A stretch of DNA of 64,000 nucleotides from Solirubrobacteraceae bacterium (GCA_025934395.1 JAICYC010000004.1:22905-86904); one strand, 5' to 3'. Shown: positions 17,431-26,576, counted from the stretch's first letter. The notes: generated by a model not told the origin, from the letters alone. Translations and numbers: made by a program.

Positions 17431-19119
17431 GTGAGCGATACCAACCTGGTGCGCTTCCGCGCAGCGGTCGCGGGCGCGCTGGCCCACCTGGAATCCCGCC
17501 GGGAGGAGGTCAACGACCTCAACGTGTTCCCGGTTGCCGACGGCGACACCGGCGACAACATGGCCCTCACCCTGAGCGCCGTGCTGGACGAGCTCGACCG
17601 CCTGCTCGAAGGCGACGAGCGCACGATCGACGAAATCGGGCGCGAGGAGATCGTCGGCTCGGTCGCCCGCGCGGCGCTGCTCGGCGCGCGGGGCAACTCG
17701 GGGGTGATCCTCTCCCAGCTGATCCGCGGCGCCGCCGAGGAGCTCGTCAGCCGCCCCGGCCAGCTGATCGACGCACCGCTGATCGGGGCGGCGCTGTCCC
17801 ATGCGGCCGACCGGGCGTACTCGTCCGTGCGCGAGCCCGCCGAGGGAACGATGCTCACGGTCGCGCGCGAGATGGCCCACCAGATCGTCACCGACGTCGC
17901 GCACTCCTCCGAGAACCCGCGGCTCGGCTCCGGGACCGCGCCCGACGAGCAGGACCACCTGATCGCGGGAGCGCTCGAGCGCGCCATCGAGGCCGGGCAG
18001 GAGTCGGTGCGGCGCAGCCCCGAGCTGCTCGCAGCGCTGCGCGACGCGGGCGTGGTCGACGCGGGCGGCTATGGGCTCACGATCATCTTCGCCGGGGTCG
18101 TCGCTGCGCTGCGCGGCGAGGATCCGCCCGAGCTCGACCACCACGCGCCCGCCCGCATCACGCACCCCGAGCATTCGTCGATGACGTTCCGCTTCTGCAC
18201 CAACTTCGCCGTCACCGGCTCCGGGCTGACCGCGAGCACGTTCGTCGGGCCGCTCGAGGCGCTCGGCGACTCGGTGCTTGTGGTGGGCGACGAGACCACC
18301 CTGAAGGTGCACCTGCACACCGACGAGCCGGAGCGAGCCACGGCGCTGTTCGACGAGGTCGGCGAGGTCTCGCGCCTGGACGTCGCCGACATGCGCGCGC
18401 AGGTCGCCGACCGCGACGGCCGCCTCGCCCACGGCGGCGACGGGCCGAACGCCGCCGTGCCCGGCGCCGGAGCCCCTGGCCGGTGCGCCGCCGTGGCCGT
18501 TGCGAGCGGCGAGGGGCTGCGCGAGATGTTCGGCGAGCTCGGCGTCCACACGGTCGACGGCGGCCCGACGCTGAACCCCTCCACGTACGACCTGCTCGCG
18601 GCGATCCACGAAGTGCCCGCCGAGGAGGTCGTGCTGCTCCCCAACAGCGCGAACGTGATCATGGCCGCCGAGCACGCGGCAAGGCTGTCGGACAAGCAGG
18701 TCATGGTGGCGAAGACCACCAGCCAGCAGGCCGGCCTGGCGGCGGCGGTCGCGCTCGCGTCCGACCGCAGCGTGGAGGAGAACGGACAGGCGGTCGAAGA
18801 GGCGCTCGAACGGATCCGCACCGGCGCAGTGGCGGGCGCCGCGCGCGACGACGCCCAGGGACGCTTCAGCGCAGGCGATGCGGTGGGGTTCGTCGAGGAC
18901 GAGGTGCGCGCCTGGGGGGACCCCCGCGCGACCCTGCGCTCGGTTCTCGGCGAGCTCGCCGCCGTGGACGGCGACGGCGCCGAGCTGCTCACGGTGCTGG
19001 CCGGCGAGGACGCGCCGCTCTCCGGTGAGGAGGTCGAGAACCTGCTCGACGGGGATGTCGAGCTCGAGCTGCGCTACGGCGGGCAGAGCGCCTACTGGTG
19101 GCTCGTGCTCGCCGAGTAG
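17431..19119 (+). CDS. DAK2-domain protein, fatty acid kinase subunit A-like (FakA/YloV)
   Basis: 562 residues. The N-terminal DAK2 kinase domain has NVFPVADGDTGDNMALTLSAV and GARGNSGVILSQLIRGAAEEL. The middle and C-terminal FakA-type domains follow, with FCTNFAVTGSGL, LKVHLHTDEPERA and LPNSANVIMAAEHAA. FakA phosphorylates fatty acids held by a FakB/DegV protein, feeding acyl phosphate to PlsY; plsX lies in the same cluster. No full-length FakB is in the window. Position between rpmB and recG matches Bacillus. Start is GTG. Confidence 0.88.
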   Translation: MSDTNLVRFRAAVAGALAHLESRREEVNDLNVFPVADGDTGDNMALTLSAVLDELDRLLEGDERTIDEIGREEIVGSVARAALLGARGNSGVILSQLIRGAAEELVSRPGQLIDAPLIGAALSHAADRAYSSVREPAEGTMLTVAREMAHQIVTDVAHSSENPRLGSGTAPDEQDHLIAGALERAIEAGQESVRRSPELLAALRDAGVVDAGGYGLTIIFAGVVAALRGEDPPELDHHAPARITHPEHSSMTFRFCTNFAVTGSGLTASTFVGPLEALGDSVLVVGDETTLKVHLHTDEPERATALFDEVGEVSRLDVADMRAQVADRDGRLAHGGDGPNAAVPGAGAPGRCAAVAVASGEGLREMFGELGVHTVDGGPTLNPSTYDLLAAIHEVPAEEVVLLPNSANVIMAAEHAARLSDKQVMVAKTTSQQAGLAAAVALASDRSVEENGQAVEEALERIRTGAVAGAARDDAQGRFSAGDAVGFVEDEVRAWGDPRATLRSVLGELAAVDGDGAELLTVLAGEDAPLSGEEVENLLDGDVELELRYGGQSAYWWLVLAE

Positions 19120-19144
19120 GCCCGTTACGACCGCCGCGCGCACG

Positions 19145-21358
19145 ATGATCCCGCGCGACATGGCGGCACCCGCGCTCCAGGACCCGGCGCGAGCCGGCGC
19201 TCAGACAGGCGCGGGCCCGCTCGCATTCGCCTCGACGCGCGCGCTCGAGCGAGAGGAGATGCTCGACGCGCCGCTGCGCTGGCCGGCTGCCTCGCGCCTG
19301 CGCGCGCCGTTGCGGGCGCCCTCCAAGCGCGCCGCCGGCGGCCTTGCGACGCTCGGGCTCGCGAGCGTGGGCGACCTGCTCGAGCACCTGCCCGCCGACA
19401 GCCGGGCGGCGAGCACCGTGGCGGGCCTCGGCCGCGACGAGCAGGCGACCGTGAGCGTCGAGGTTCGCACGATCTCCGCACGCCCCGTCCGCCGCCGTGG
19501 CATGCGCCCGCTCGTGCAGGCAACCGTGTTCGACGCGACCGCGACGATGCGGGCGACGTTCTTCAACCAGCCGTGGCTCGTAGCGCGCTACCCGCCCGGA
19601 ACCCGGCTGCTGCTGCACGGCAAGGCCGACGGCCGGGGCGGCTTCCGCGTCTCACATCACGCGCTCGCCGCCGAGATCGGAACGGACGCGCAGGCCCCGC
19701 ACGAGGTGGCCCACTACCCCGCCTCCGAGGGCATCACCTCCACGCAGATCCTCGCCCTGGTCGCCGAGGCGCGCGACGCGCTCGCCGATGTCACGGAGCC
19801 GCTGCCGGGGCTGATGAGGGCGCAGGAGCGCCTGCCGACCCGCACCGACGCGCTCACCGCGATGCACTTCCCCCGCGAGGCAGAGGAGCGCGCGGATGCC
19901 CGCGAGCGGCTCGCGTTCGACGAGCTGCTGCTCGCCCAGCTCGTGTTCATGCGCCGGCGGGCGGCGCGCGAGGAGCTGCGGGGGGCGCCCGTCCTGGACG
20001 AGCCGGCGGAGCTCACCGCCCGCTGGCTCGAGCAGGAGCTGCCGTTCGAGCTCACACCCGATCAGCGCGACGCGATCGCGCTTCTCGGCGAGGAGCTCGC
20101 GCGCGAGCGCCCGATGGAGCGGTTGTTGATGGGCGAGGTGGGCAGCGGCAAGACGGTGGTCGCGCTGTACGCGATGCTGCGCGCGGTCGAGCACGGGCGC
20201 CAGGCGGCGCTGATGGCTCCCACCGAGACGCTCGCCGAGCAGCACTTCGCGACGATCCAGCGGCTGCTCGGCAGCGAGCCGGTGGCGCTCGCGCTGCTCA
20301 CCGGCTCCACGCCCGCAGCCCGGCGCGGCGACGTGCTCGGCAAGCTCGCGAGCGGCGAGCTGTCGCTCGTCGTCGGCACCCACGCCCTGATCGAGCCCGA
20401 CGTGGCGTTCGCGGACCTCGCCGTGGCGGTGATCGACGAGCAGCACCGTTTCGGCGTGCGCCAGCGCGCGGCGTTGCAGCAGCGGACGCCCGAGCGGCCG
20501 CCGCACACGCTGCACATGACCGCGACGCCGATCCCGCGGACGCTCGCGCTCGCGCGTTACGGGGACCTCGACACGATCGCCCTGCGCGAACGGCCTGCGG
20601 GGCGTCCGCCGGTCGAGACCGTGCTCGTGGGCGGCGAGGCCGCGCGCGCAGACGCATACCAGCGCCTGCGTGCGGAGCTCGCGCGCGGCCGGCAGGCGTT
20701 CGTGGTCTGCCCGCTGATCGAGGAGGCGCAGGAGGGCGAGGCGGGCGGTGTGCCCGAGCCCGGCCTGCGGGCCGCCACCGCAGAGCTCGAGCGGCTGCGC
20801 GGGGGCGAGCTCGGCGGCTTCGAGCTCGCGCTCCTGCACGGCGGCATGCGCGCGCGTGACAAGCAGCAGGCGATGGCGGCGTTCGCCGCCGGCACGGCGC
20901 AGGTGCTCGTCGCCACCACGGTGATCGAGGTGGGCATCGACGTGCCCAACGCGACGGTGATGCTGATCGAGAACGCCGAGCGCTTCGGGATCTCGCAGCT
21001 TCACCAGCTGCGCGGTCGCGTGGGGCGCGGGGGGCACCGGGGCGTGTGCTTCCTCGCGGGGCCCGAGGGATCGGCGGGGTCGGCGCGCCTGCGCGCGCTC
21101 GCCGAGAACGACGACGGCTTCGCGCTCGCCGAGGTCGACCTGCGGCTGCGCAAGGAGGGCGAGCTGCTCGGCACGCGCCAGTCGGGCGCGGCGGGCGAGC
21201 TGAAGGTGGCGCGCCTGCCCGACGACGAGCACCTGCTCGCGCGGGCGCGCTCCTGCGCGGAAGGGATCGTCGGCGCCGACGCCGGGCTGCGGGCGCCCGA
21301 GCACGCGCTGCTCGCCGAAGCGCTGCACGCCGCGGCGAGCGAGCCGATCCCCGGTTAG
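19145..21358 (+). CDS. recG: ATP-dependent DNA helicase RecG
   Basis: 737 residues. After an N-terminal wedge/OB region the helicase domains show Walker A GEVGSGKT (330-337), DEQH (431-434), HMTATPIPRTLALARYGDLD and the C-terminal RGRVGRGGHRGVCFL. RecG remodels stalled forks and branched DNA. Alternative starts exist at ATG 19160 and beyond; the extra ~35 residues are low in complexity. The rsmD ATG follows its TAG with no gap. Confidence 0.95.
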   Translation: MIPRDMAAPALQDPARAGAQTGAGPLAFASTRALEREEMLDAPLRWPAASRLRAPLRAPSKRAAGGLATLGLASVGDLLEHLPADSRAASTVAGLGRDEQATVSVEVRTISARPVRRRGMRPLVQATVFDATATMRATFFNQPWLVARYPPGTRLLLHGKADGRGGFRVSHHALAAEIGTDAQAPHEVAHYPASEGITSTQILALVAEARDALADVTEPLPGLMRAQERLPTRTDALTAMHFPREAEERADARERLAFDELLLAQLVFMRRRAAREELRGAPVLDEPAELTARWLEQELPFELTPDQRDAIALLGEELARERPMERLLMGEVGSGKTVVALYAMLRAVEHGRQAALMAPTETLAEQHFATIQRLLGSEPVALALLTGSTPAARRGDVLGKLASGELSLVVGTHALIEPDVAFADLAVAVIDEQHRFGVRQRAALQQRTPERPPHTLHMTATPIPRTLALARYGDLDTIALRERPAGRPPVETVLVGGEAARADAYQRLRAELARGRQAFVVCPLIEEAQEGEAGGVPEPGLRAATAELERLRGGELGGFELALLHGGMRARDKQQAMAAFAAGTAQVLVATTVIEVGIDVPNATVMLIENAERFGISQLHQLRGRVGRGGHRGVCFLAGPEGSAGSARLRALAENDDGFALAEVDLRLRKEGELLGTRQSGAAGELKVARLPDDEHLLARARSCAEGIVGADAGLRAPEHALLAEALHAAASEPIPG

Positions 21359-21922
21359 ATGCGCGTCATCGCGGGACGGCTCGGGGGCCGGCGCCTGCAG
21401 GCGCCGGCGGGCCGCGGCACGCGCCCGACCTCCGACCGCGTGCGCGAGGCGCTGTTCGCGATGCTCGGGGACGTGGAGGGGGAGGTCGTGCTGGACCTGT
21501 TCGCCGGCAGCGGTGCGCTCGGGATCGAGGCGCTCTCCCGCGGCGCGCTGCGCGCCGTGTTCGTGGAGCGCGACCGGCGCGCAGCCGGGGCCCTCGCGGC
21601 GAATCTGGCGGCGCTCGAGCTCACGCCTCCCGCGGCGGAGCTGCGGCGCGCGGACGCCCGCACGGCGCTCCGCACCGCGCGCGAGCGCGCGGAGAAATAC
21701 GATCTGGTGTTCATAGATCCTCCATATCGTCAGACGGGCGACTGGGAGACCCGGCTCGCGGCAGTCCTGCCCGAGCTGCTCGCGCCGGAAGCCCGCGTCG
21801 TCGTCGAGAGCGACCGCCGCACGCCGTCCGAGCTGAAGATGCCCGGCTCCGAGCGCGGGCCGACGCTCACGCACGAACGACGCTACGGCGACACCACGAT
21901 CACGATCCACCGATTCAGATGA
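21359..21922 (+). CDS. rsmD: 16S rRNA (guanine-966-N2) methyltransferase
   Basis: 187 residues. Family start MRVIAGRLGGRRL, the DRVREALFAML motif, the SAM site VLDLFAGSGALGIEALSRGA and the catalytic FIDPPY are all present. It methylates G966 of 16S rRNA. It begins immediately after the recG stop and overlaps coaD by 4 bp, the rsmD-coaD pair being widely conserved. Confidence 0.95.
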   Translation: MRVIAGRLGGRRLQAPAGRGTRPTSDRVREALFAMLGDVEGEVVLDLFAGSGALGIEALSRGALRAVFVERDRRAAGALAANLAALELTPPAAELRRADARTALRTARERAEKYDLVFIDPPYRQTGDWETRLAAVLPELLAPEARVVVESDRRTPSELKMPGSERGPTLTHERRYGDTTITIHRFR

Positions 21923-22419
21923 ACGACCTGAGCCGCTCCATCGCCGTCTGCCCGGGCACCTACGACCCCGTCACCAACGGCCACCTCGACGTGATCCGCC
22001 GCGCGGCGGGCCTGTTCGACGAGCTCGTCGTGGCCGTCGTCGACCGCTCCGTGCGCAAGAGCTCGGCCGTGTTCGGGACCGAGGACCGCGTCGGGTTCAT
22101 CGAGCGCGCCACCGCAGACCTCGGCAACGTCCGGGTGGAGCCGTTCTCGACGCTCGTCGTGGATTTCGCGAGAAGCGTCGGGGCGCGCGCGATCGTCAAG
22201 GGCCTGCGCGCGATCTCCGACTTCGAGTACGAGCTCGAGATGGCCCAGCTCAACCGCAGACAGGACCCCGAGATCGAGTCCGTCTACCTGATGGCGGGTC
22301 CCCAGTACAGTTTCCTCTCCTCCAGCGGCGTCAAGGAGCTGGCCACGTTCGGCGGCAAGATCGACGATCTGGTCCCGGCCGAGGTCGCGCGGCGCTTGCA
22401 GGAAGAGCTCACACGCTGA
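21919..22419 (+). CDS. coaD: Phosphopantetheine adenylyltransferase
   Basis: 166 residues. Nucleotidyltransferase motif GTYDPVTNGHLD, then IVKGLRAISDFEYELEMAQ-type sequence and the SSSGVKELA motif. It catalyses the penultimate step of coenzyme A synthesis, transferring AMP to 4'-phosphopantetheine. Start ATG overlaps the rsmD stop by 4 bp. A possible 25-codon leader ORF separates it from the next gene. Confidence 0.95.
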   Translation: MNDLSRSIAVCPGTYDPVTNGHLDVIRRAAGLFDELVVAVVDRSVRKSSAVFGTEDRVGFIERATADLGNVRVEPFSTLVVDFARSVGARAIVKGLRAISDFEYELEMAQLNRRQDPEIESVYLMAGPQYSFLSSSGVKELATFGGKIDDLVPAEVARRLQEELTR

Positions 22420-22423
22420 CGAA

Positions 22424-22501
22424 ATGGAAGTCGCCCACAACATGGACACGCAAGGCGCCAACGCCACGCGCGGCATGCAGCGGCGCGGAGGTGCAATCTA
22501 G
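22424..22501 (+). other. Possible 25-codon upstream ORF before the SepIVA-like gene
   Basis: An ATG-initiated frame of 25 codons opens 4 bp after the coaD stop and ends with TAG at 22499-22501, directly abutting the next ATG at 22502. The downstream gene's GGAGGT site lies inside its last codons. It could couple translation, but I see no Shine-Dalgarno sequence for it and chance is possible. Confidence 0.22.
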
Positions 22502-22966
22502 ATGGACGTCCTCGTACTGATCGACAAGCTGGACGACCTCGTCCACAACGCCAAAGCGATCCCGCTGAGCGACTCCGTGCGCGTTGACAAGGAGGAGATC
22601 TACGACATCCTCGACCAGATGCGCGCGACGATCCCCGAGGAGATCAAGCAGGCACGGTGGATCGTCAAGGAGCGTCAGGAGATGCTCGCCGAGGCCAAGA
22701 AGGAGGCCGAGCGGATCATCAAGGACGCGCGCGACCGCCAGGAGCGCCTCGTCGGCGACCAAGAGGTCACCAAGCAGGCCGAACGCGCCGCCGAGGACAT
22801 CGTCGAGGACGCCCGCGCCCGGGAGCGCGAGATCCGGCTCGGCGCGGAGGACTACGCCGACGAGATCCTCAACACGCTCGAGGTGAACCTGTCGAAGTTC
22901 ATCGCGGCGGTGCAACGCGGGCGCGAGCGGCTGCAGGGCAAGGACGAGCCCGCCGAGGTCGGCTAG
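22502..22966 (+). CDS. SepIVA/DivIVA-like coiled-coil septation protein
   Basis: 154 residues, almost entirely helical. The N-terminus VLVLIDKLDDLVHNAKAIPL and the span YDILDQMRATIPEEI followed by long charged heptads (about 45-130) match the layout of mycobacterial SepIVA (Rv2927c), which lies near coaD and the DUF177 gene there as well. It is shorter than that protein. GGAGGT at 22487-22492 supports the ATG. Probable role: membrane or divisome scaffolding; an F0 subunit b-like protein is a weaker alternative. Confidence 0.72.
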   Translation: MDVLVLIDKLDDLVHNAKAIPLSDSVRVDKEEIYDILDQMRATIPEEIKQARWIVKERQEMLAEAKKEAERIIKDARDRQERLVGDQEVTKQAERAAEDIVEDARAREREIRLGAEDYADEILNTLEVNLSKFIAAVQRGRERLQGKDEPAEVG

Positions 22967-23009
22967 TGCCGGCCGGCGGCCGCACGGCGTAGGAAGCGAG
23001 GACCCGGGC

Positions 23010-24629
23010 GTGGACACCGACCACGCGCTGCACCGGCTCCGCGTGGTGCAGACGCTGCTGCAGTCGGGTATGTTCGCGCCGTCCCGGCCCGACCGCACGC
23101 TGCGCTCGCTGGCCGCGCTCAGGCGGTGGGGCCCGACCGCCGCGGCCGCGTACACGGGCGCGGCGGCCCGCTACCCGGACCGGGTGGCGCTCGTCGACGA
23201 GCGCGGGACGCTCACGTTCGAGCAGATGCACCGGCGCACCAACGCGCTCGCGCGCGCGCTCGGCGAGGCCGGCGTGCGCGAACAGGAAGGCGTCGCGATC
23301 ATGGCCCGCAACCACCGGGGCTTCATCGAGGCGACGGTCGCGTGCTCGAAGCTCGGCGCCAGCGCGCTGTACCTGAACACGGCGTTCGCGGGCCCGCAGA
23401 TCACGGACGTGCTCGGGCGCGAGAAGCCCGCCGCGGTGATCTACGACCAGGAGTTCGCAGGCCTCGTGGCCGAGGGCGCGAAGCGGCGCAAGCGGTTCGT
23501 GTCGTGGTGCGATCCGGGCGCCTCGTGCACGGACCCGCTGACCGACGACCTGATCGAGCAGACCGACGACTCCTCGCTGAGCCCGCCTGCGGAGAAAGGC
23601 CGCGTGGTGATCCTCACCTCCGGCACCACGGGTACGCCGAAGGGGGCCGCGCGCAAGCAGCCCGACTCGCTCGAGCCCGTCGCCGCGCTGCTCTCGAAGA
23701 TCCCGCTCCGCGCCAAGGGCGTGACGATGATCGCTGCGCCCATGTTCCATTCCTGGGGCTTCGCGCACTTCACGCTGGCGCTGCCGCTCGGCGCGACGAT
23801 CGTCCTGCAGCGGCGCTTCGACCCCGAGGCCACGCTGCGCGCGGTCGCCCAGCACCGCGCCGACACGCTCGCGGTCGTGCCGGTGATGCTGCAGCGGATG
23901 CTCGACCTCGGACCCGAGACGCTCTCGCGCTACGACGTGAGCTGTCTGCGGATCGTGGCGCTCAGCGGCTCGGCGCTGCCGGGCGAGCTCGCCACACGGG
24001 CGATGGACGCGTTCGGCGACGTGCTCTACAACCTGTACGGCTCCACGGAGGTGGCGTGGGCGACGATCGCAACGCCCGCGGACCTGCGCGCGGCGCCCGG
24101 CACGGCGGGACGGGCGCCGATGGGAACCGCCGTGAAGCTGCTCGACGACGCGGGGCAGGAGGTGCCGCGCGGTGAGCCGGGGCGGATCTTCGTCGGCAAC
24201 GAGATGATGTTCGACGGCTACACGGGCGGCGGGGGCAAGGAGATCATCGACGGGCTGATGAGCACCGGCGACATGGGCCACCTCGACGCCGACGGCCGGC
24301 TGTTCGTCGATGGTCGCGACGACGAAATGATCGTCAGCGGGGGCGAGAACGTCTTCCCGCGCGAGGTCGAGGATCTGCTCTCCGACCATCCCCAGATCGA
24401 GGAGGCCGCGGTCGTGGGCGTGCCGGACGAGGAGTTCGGGCAGCGTCTGCGCGCGTTCGTGGTGCTCCGCGACGGCGCCGCCTTGAGCGAGGAGGAGGTC
24501 AAGCAGCACGTGCGGTCGAACCTCGCGCGCTACAAGGTGCCGCGGGACGTGGTCTTCCTCGAGGAGCTGCCGCGCAACGCCACCGGCAAGATCCTCAAGC
24601 GCGACCTGCGCGCCCGCGACACCGTCTAG
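23010..24629 (+). CDS. AMP-forming acyl-CoA ligase (FadD-like)
   Basis: 539 residues. ANL-superfamily motifs: LTSGTTGTPKGA, YGSTEVAWATI, the hinge region STGDMGHLDADGRLFVDGRDD, and the adenylation lysine near the end in PRNATGKILKRDLR. It activates a carboxylic acid, probably a fatty acid, to an acyl-CoA via an acyl-AMP. Start is GTG with AGGAAGCGAGGA upstream. It is an insertion in an otherwise conserved housekeeping run, next to phospholipid genes; the chain length preferred is unknown. Confidence 0.9.
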   Translation: MDTDHALHRLRVVQTLLQSGMFAPSRPDRTLRSLAALRRWGPTAAAAYTGAAARYPDRVALVDERGTLTFEQMHRRTNALARALGEAGVREQEGVAIMARNHRGFIEATVACSKLGASALYLNTAFAGPQITDVLGREKPAAVIYDQEFAGLVAEGAKRRKRFVSWCDPGASCTDPLTDDLIEQTDDSSLSPPAEKGRVVILTSGTTGTPKGAARKQPDSLEPVAALLSKIPLRAKGVTMIAAPMFHSWGFAHFTLALPLGATIVLQRRFDPEATLRAVAQHRADTLAVVPVMLQRMLDLGPETLSRYDVSCLRIVALSGSALPGELATRAMDAFGDVLYNLYGSTEVAWATIATPADLRAAPGTAGRAPMGTAVKLLDDAGQEVPRGEPGRIFVGNEMMFDGYTGGGGKEIIDGLMSTGDMGHLDADGRLFVDGRDDEMIVSGGENVFPREVEDLLSDHPQIEEAAVVGVPDEEFGQRLRAFVVLRDGAALSEEEVKQHVRSNLARYKVPRDVVFLEELPRNATGKILKRDLRARDTV

Positions 24630-24687
24630 CGCCGGCGCCCGCGCTGCCACGACTCCCCGCGCGCGGTGTCGGGCGCCCGGTGGCGCG

Positions 24688-24708
24688 GTCGGCGGGCATC
24701 CCGCCGAC
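24688..24708 (+). terminator. 9-bp hairpin after the acyl-CoA ligase gene
   Basis: GTCGGCGGG, loop CAT, CCCGCCGAC form a perfect stem directly before the DUF177 promoter. There is no T-tract, so intrinsic termination is uncertain; it also covers the expected -35 region. Confidence 0.4.
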
Positions 24709-24710
24709 GC

Positions 24711-24716
24711 TAGCCT
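24711..24716 (+). promoter_or_regulatory. -10 box of the DUF177 gene (TAGCCT), leaderless
   Basis: TAGCCT ends 7 nt before the ATG at 24724; no Shine-Dalgarno sequence. Confidence 0.5.
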
Positions 24717-24723
24717 GGGACCG

Positions 24724-25242
24724 ATGGCGCCGAGGACGCACGAGCTGGATCTCGCGAGCCTGCGGCTTGCCCCGGGCGAGGGTCGCCGGCTCGCGCTCGA
24801 GGTGCCGATCGAGCCGTTCGAGTTCGCCGGCGAGCGGTATGAGGCGAGCCCGGCAGTCGTGCCCGTGCGCCTGGAAGTCTCACGGATGACCGGCGGGGGA
24901 TACGCCCTGCGGCTCGCGCTCGATGCGGCGCTCGCGGGGCCGTGCATGCGCTGCCTGAAGCCCGCCGCGCCGCCCGTCGAGGTCGACGCGCGCGAGGTCG
25001 ACCGGCCCGGGGGCGGCGAGGAGCTGCAGAGCCCGTACGTCGAGGACGAGCGCCTCGACCTCGCCGCGTGGGCACGGGACGCGTTCGCGCTGGCGGCTCC
25101 CGCGAAGATCCTGTGCCGCGAGGCCTGCCCGGGGTTGTGCCCGGTGTGCGCGGCGGATCTGTCCGAGGTGGGGCCCGACCACCACCACGACCCCGCGCCG
25201 GACCCCCGCTGGGCGAAGCTGCGCGAGCTCGATCTCGAATAG
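24724..25242 (+). CDS. DUF177 (YceD/YlbN-type) protein
   Basis: 172 residues. Conserved cysteines occur in PCMRCLKPA and in CREACPGLCPVCAADL, the DUF177 signature. The C-terminus carries a DHHHD cluster before DPRWAKLREL, where other members often have extra Cys. In bacteria and plastids the family is linked to 23S rRNA or large-subunit maturation, and the gene nearly always precedes rpmF, as here (29 bp apart). Confidence 0.9.
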   Translation: MAPRTHELDLASLRLAPGEGRRLALEVPIEPFEFAGERYEASPAVVPVRLEVSRMTGGGYALRLALDAALAGPCMRCLKPAAPPVEVDAREVDRPGGGEELQSPYVEDERLDLAAWARDAFALAAPAKILCREACPGLCPVCAADLSEVGPDHHHDPAPDPRWAKLRELDLE

Positions 25243-25258
25243 GGCGAGGGCGGGCTGG

Positions 25259-25264
25259 TAGCCT
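25259..25264 (+). promoter_or_regulatory. -10 box of rpmF (TAGCCT), leaderless
   Basis: TAGCCT ends 7 nt before the rpmF ATG, the same box and spacing as for the preceding gene. Confidence 0.5.
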
Positions 25265-25271
25265 TGCGGCG

Positions 25272-25475
25272 ATGGCCGTACCGAAGAAAAAGCAGTCGCA
25301 CAGCCGCACCGCCAAGCGTCGGGCGCAGCACAAGATCGGGACCCCCGCGGTCAACCAGTGCCCGCAGTGCCACAGCCCGCGGCGGCCGCACCGTGTCTGC
25401 CCCGTGTGCGGCACCTACGCGGGCCGCGAGGTCGTGGTCGCGCGCGAGCACGATCACGATCACGACCACGGCTAG
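25272..25475 (+). CDS. rpmF: 50S ribosomal protein L32 (zinc-ribbon form)
   Basis: 67 residues. N-terminus MAVPKKKQSHSRTAKRRAQH is typical; CPQC and CPVC form the zinc ribbon. The C-terminus ends in an alternating His/Asp tail, HDHDHDHG, which is unusual for L32 and could bind metal. plsX follows after 6 bp, the rpmF-plsX order found in many bacteria. Confidence 0.96.
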   Translation: MAVPKKKQSHSRTAKRRAQHKIGTPAVNQCPQCHSPRRPHRVCPVCGTYAGREVVVAREHDHDHDHG

Positions 25476-25481
25476 CCGGCG

Positions 25482-26576
25482 GTGACCCAGCAGGACGGCT
25501 CGCCCGGAGTGACCGGCGCGGCCGAGGGGGCCTCGCGACCGGTCGTGGCCGTCGACGCCAACGGCGCCGACCTCGGGCCCGCCGAGGTGGCGGGCGGGGC
25601 GGCGCTCGCCGCCGCCGACGGTGTCCGCGTCCTGCTGTTCGGTCCGGCGCAAGAGATCGGTGAGATGCCCGCGGGCGTCGAGGTGGTCGACGCGCCCGTC
25701 TCGATCGCGAAGGAGAGCGACCCCGCGCGCGCGGCGCGCGCGCATCCCGATTCCTCGATCGTGCAGGCCGCGCGCGCGGTCGCCGACGGGCGCGCGCAGG
25801 CGTTCGTGTGCGCGGGCGGCACGGGCGCGGCGCTCGCCGCGGGGATCTTCAACATCCGCAGGGCCCGTGGCATCTACCGGCCCGCGCTGGCGCTGCCCGT
25901 CCCGGTGCCCGGCTCACCGGTCACCCTGATCGATGTGGGCGCCAACGCCGACGCGCGCCGCGAGCACCTGGTCCAGTACGCGTTCATGGGCGCCGCCCTG
26001 TCGCGGGTCGTGCTCGGCGTGCCCCACCCCCGGGTGGGCCTGCTCAGCAACGGCGCGGAGGCCGGGCGCGGCAGCGCGCTCGTGCTCGAGGCGCACGCGG
26101 AGCTCGCCGAACGCGCCGCGGGCGGGCTCGACGGGTTCACGTTCGTGGGCAACGTCGAGGGTGACGCGGTCGTCGAGGGCGTGGCCGACGTGGTCGTCAC
26201 CGACGGGTTCACCGGCAACATCGCGCTGAAGCTGATGGAGGGCGTCTCCCAGACGATCCTGCACGCGGTCAGGAGCGCCGCCACCTCGACGCCGCGGGCC
26301 AAGATCGGAGGGCTGCTCCTGCGCCCCGCGCTCCAGGGCTTCCGCGGGGAGATCGACCCCGAAGGCCCGGGGGGCGCCTACCTGCTCGGACTGCGACGCC
26401 TCGGGGTGGTCCCGCACGGGCGCTTCACGCGGCGCGGTTTCGCCCAGGCGATCCGCCGCGCGGAGCTCGGCGCGCGCTCGGACGTGGTGGGTCAGACGCA
26501 CGCTGCGCTCGAGCGCGCGGGCGCGCTGAAGCGGGCGCCGGTGTCCGCGGCTGACGCTAGCCTGCCCGGCGGATGA
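25482..26576 (+). CDS. plsX: Phosphate acyltransferase PlsX
   Basis: 364 residues. Converts acyl-ACP and phosphate to acyl phosphate for PlsY. Motifs: VVAVDANGADLGP, VCAGGTGAALAAG, VTLIDVGANADAR, GLLSNGAEAGRGS and VVTDGFTGNIALKL. Start GTG is 6 bp after rpmF. The stop overlaps acpP by 4 bp, and a -10 box for acpP lies within its last codons. The usual D-x-MGGD is DANGAD here. Confidence 0.94.
   Translation: MTQQDGSPGVTGAAEGASRPVVAVDANGADLGPAEVAGGAALAAADGVRVLLFGPAQEIGEMPAGVEVVDAPVSIAKESDPARAARAHPDSSIVQAARAVADGRAQAFVCAGGTGAALAAGIFNIRRARGIYRPALALPVPVPGSPVTLIDVGANADARREHLVQYAFMGAALSRVVLGVPHPRVGLLSNGAEAGRGSALVLEAHAELAERAAGGLDGFTFVGNVEGDAVVEGVADVVVTDGFTGNIALKLMEGVSQTILHAVRSAATSTPRAKIGGLLLRPALQGFRGEIDPEGPGGAYLLGLRRLGVVPHGRFTRRGFAQAIRRAELGARSDVVGQTHAALERAGALKRAPVSAADASLPGG
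26558..26563 (+). promoter_or_regulatory. Possible intragenic -10 box of acpP (TAGCCT)
   Basis: TAGCCT within the plsX 3' end, 9 nt before the acpP ATG. It matches the leaderless pattern but overlaps coding sequence, so it may be chance. Confidence 0.35.
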
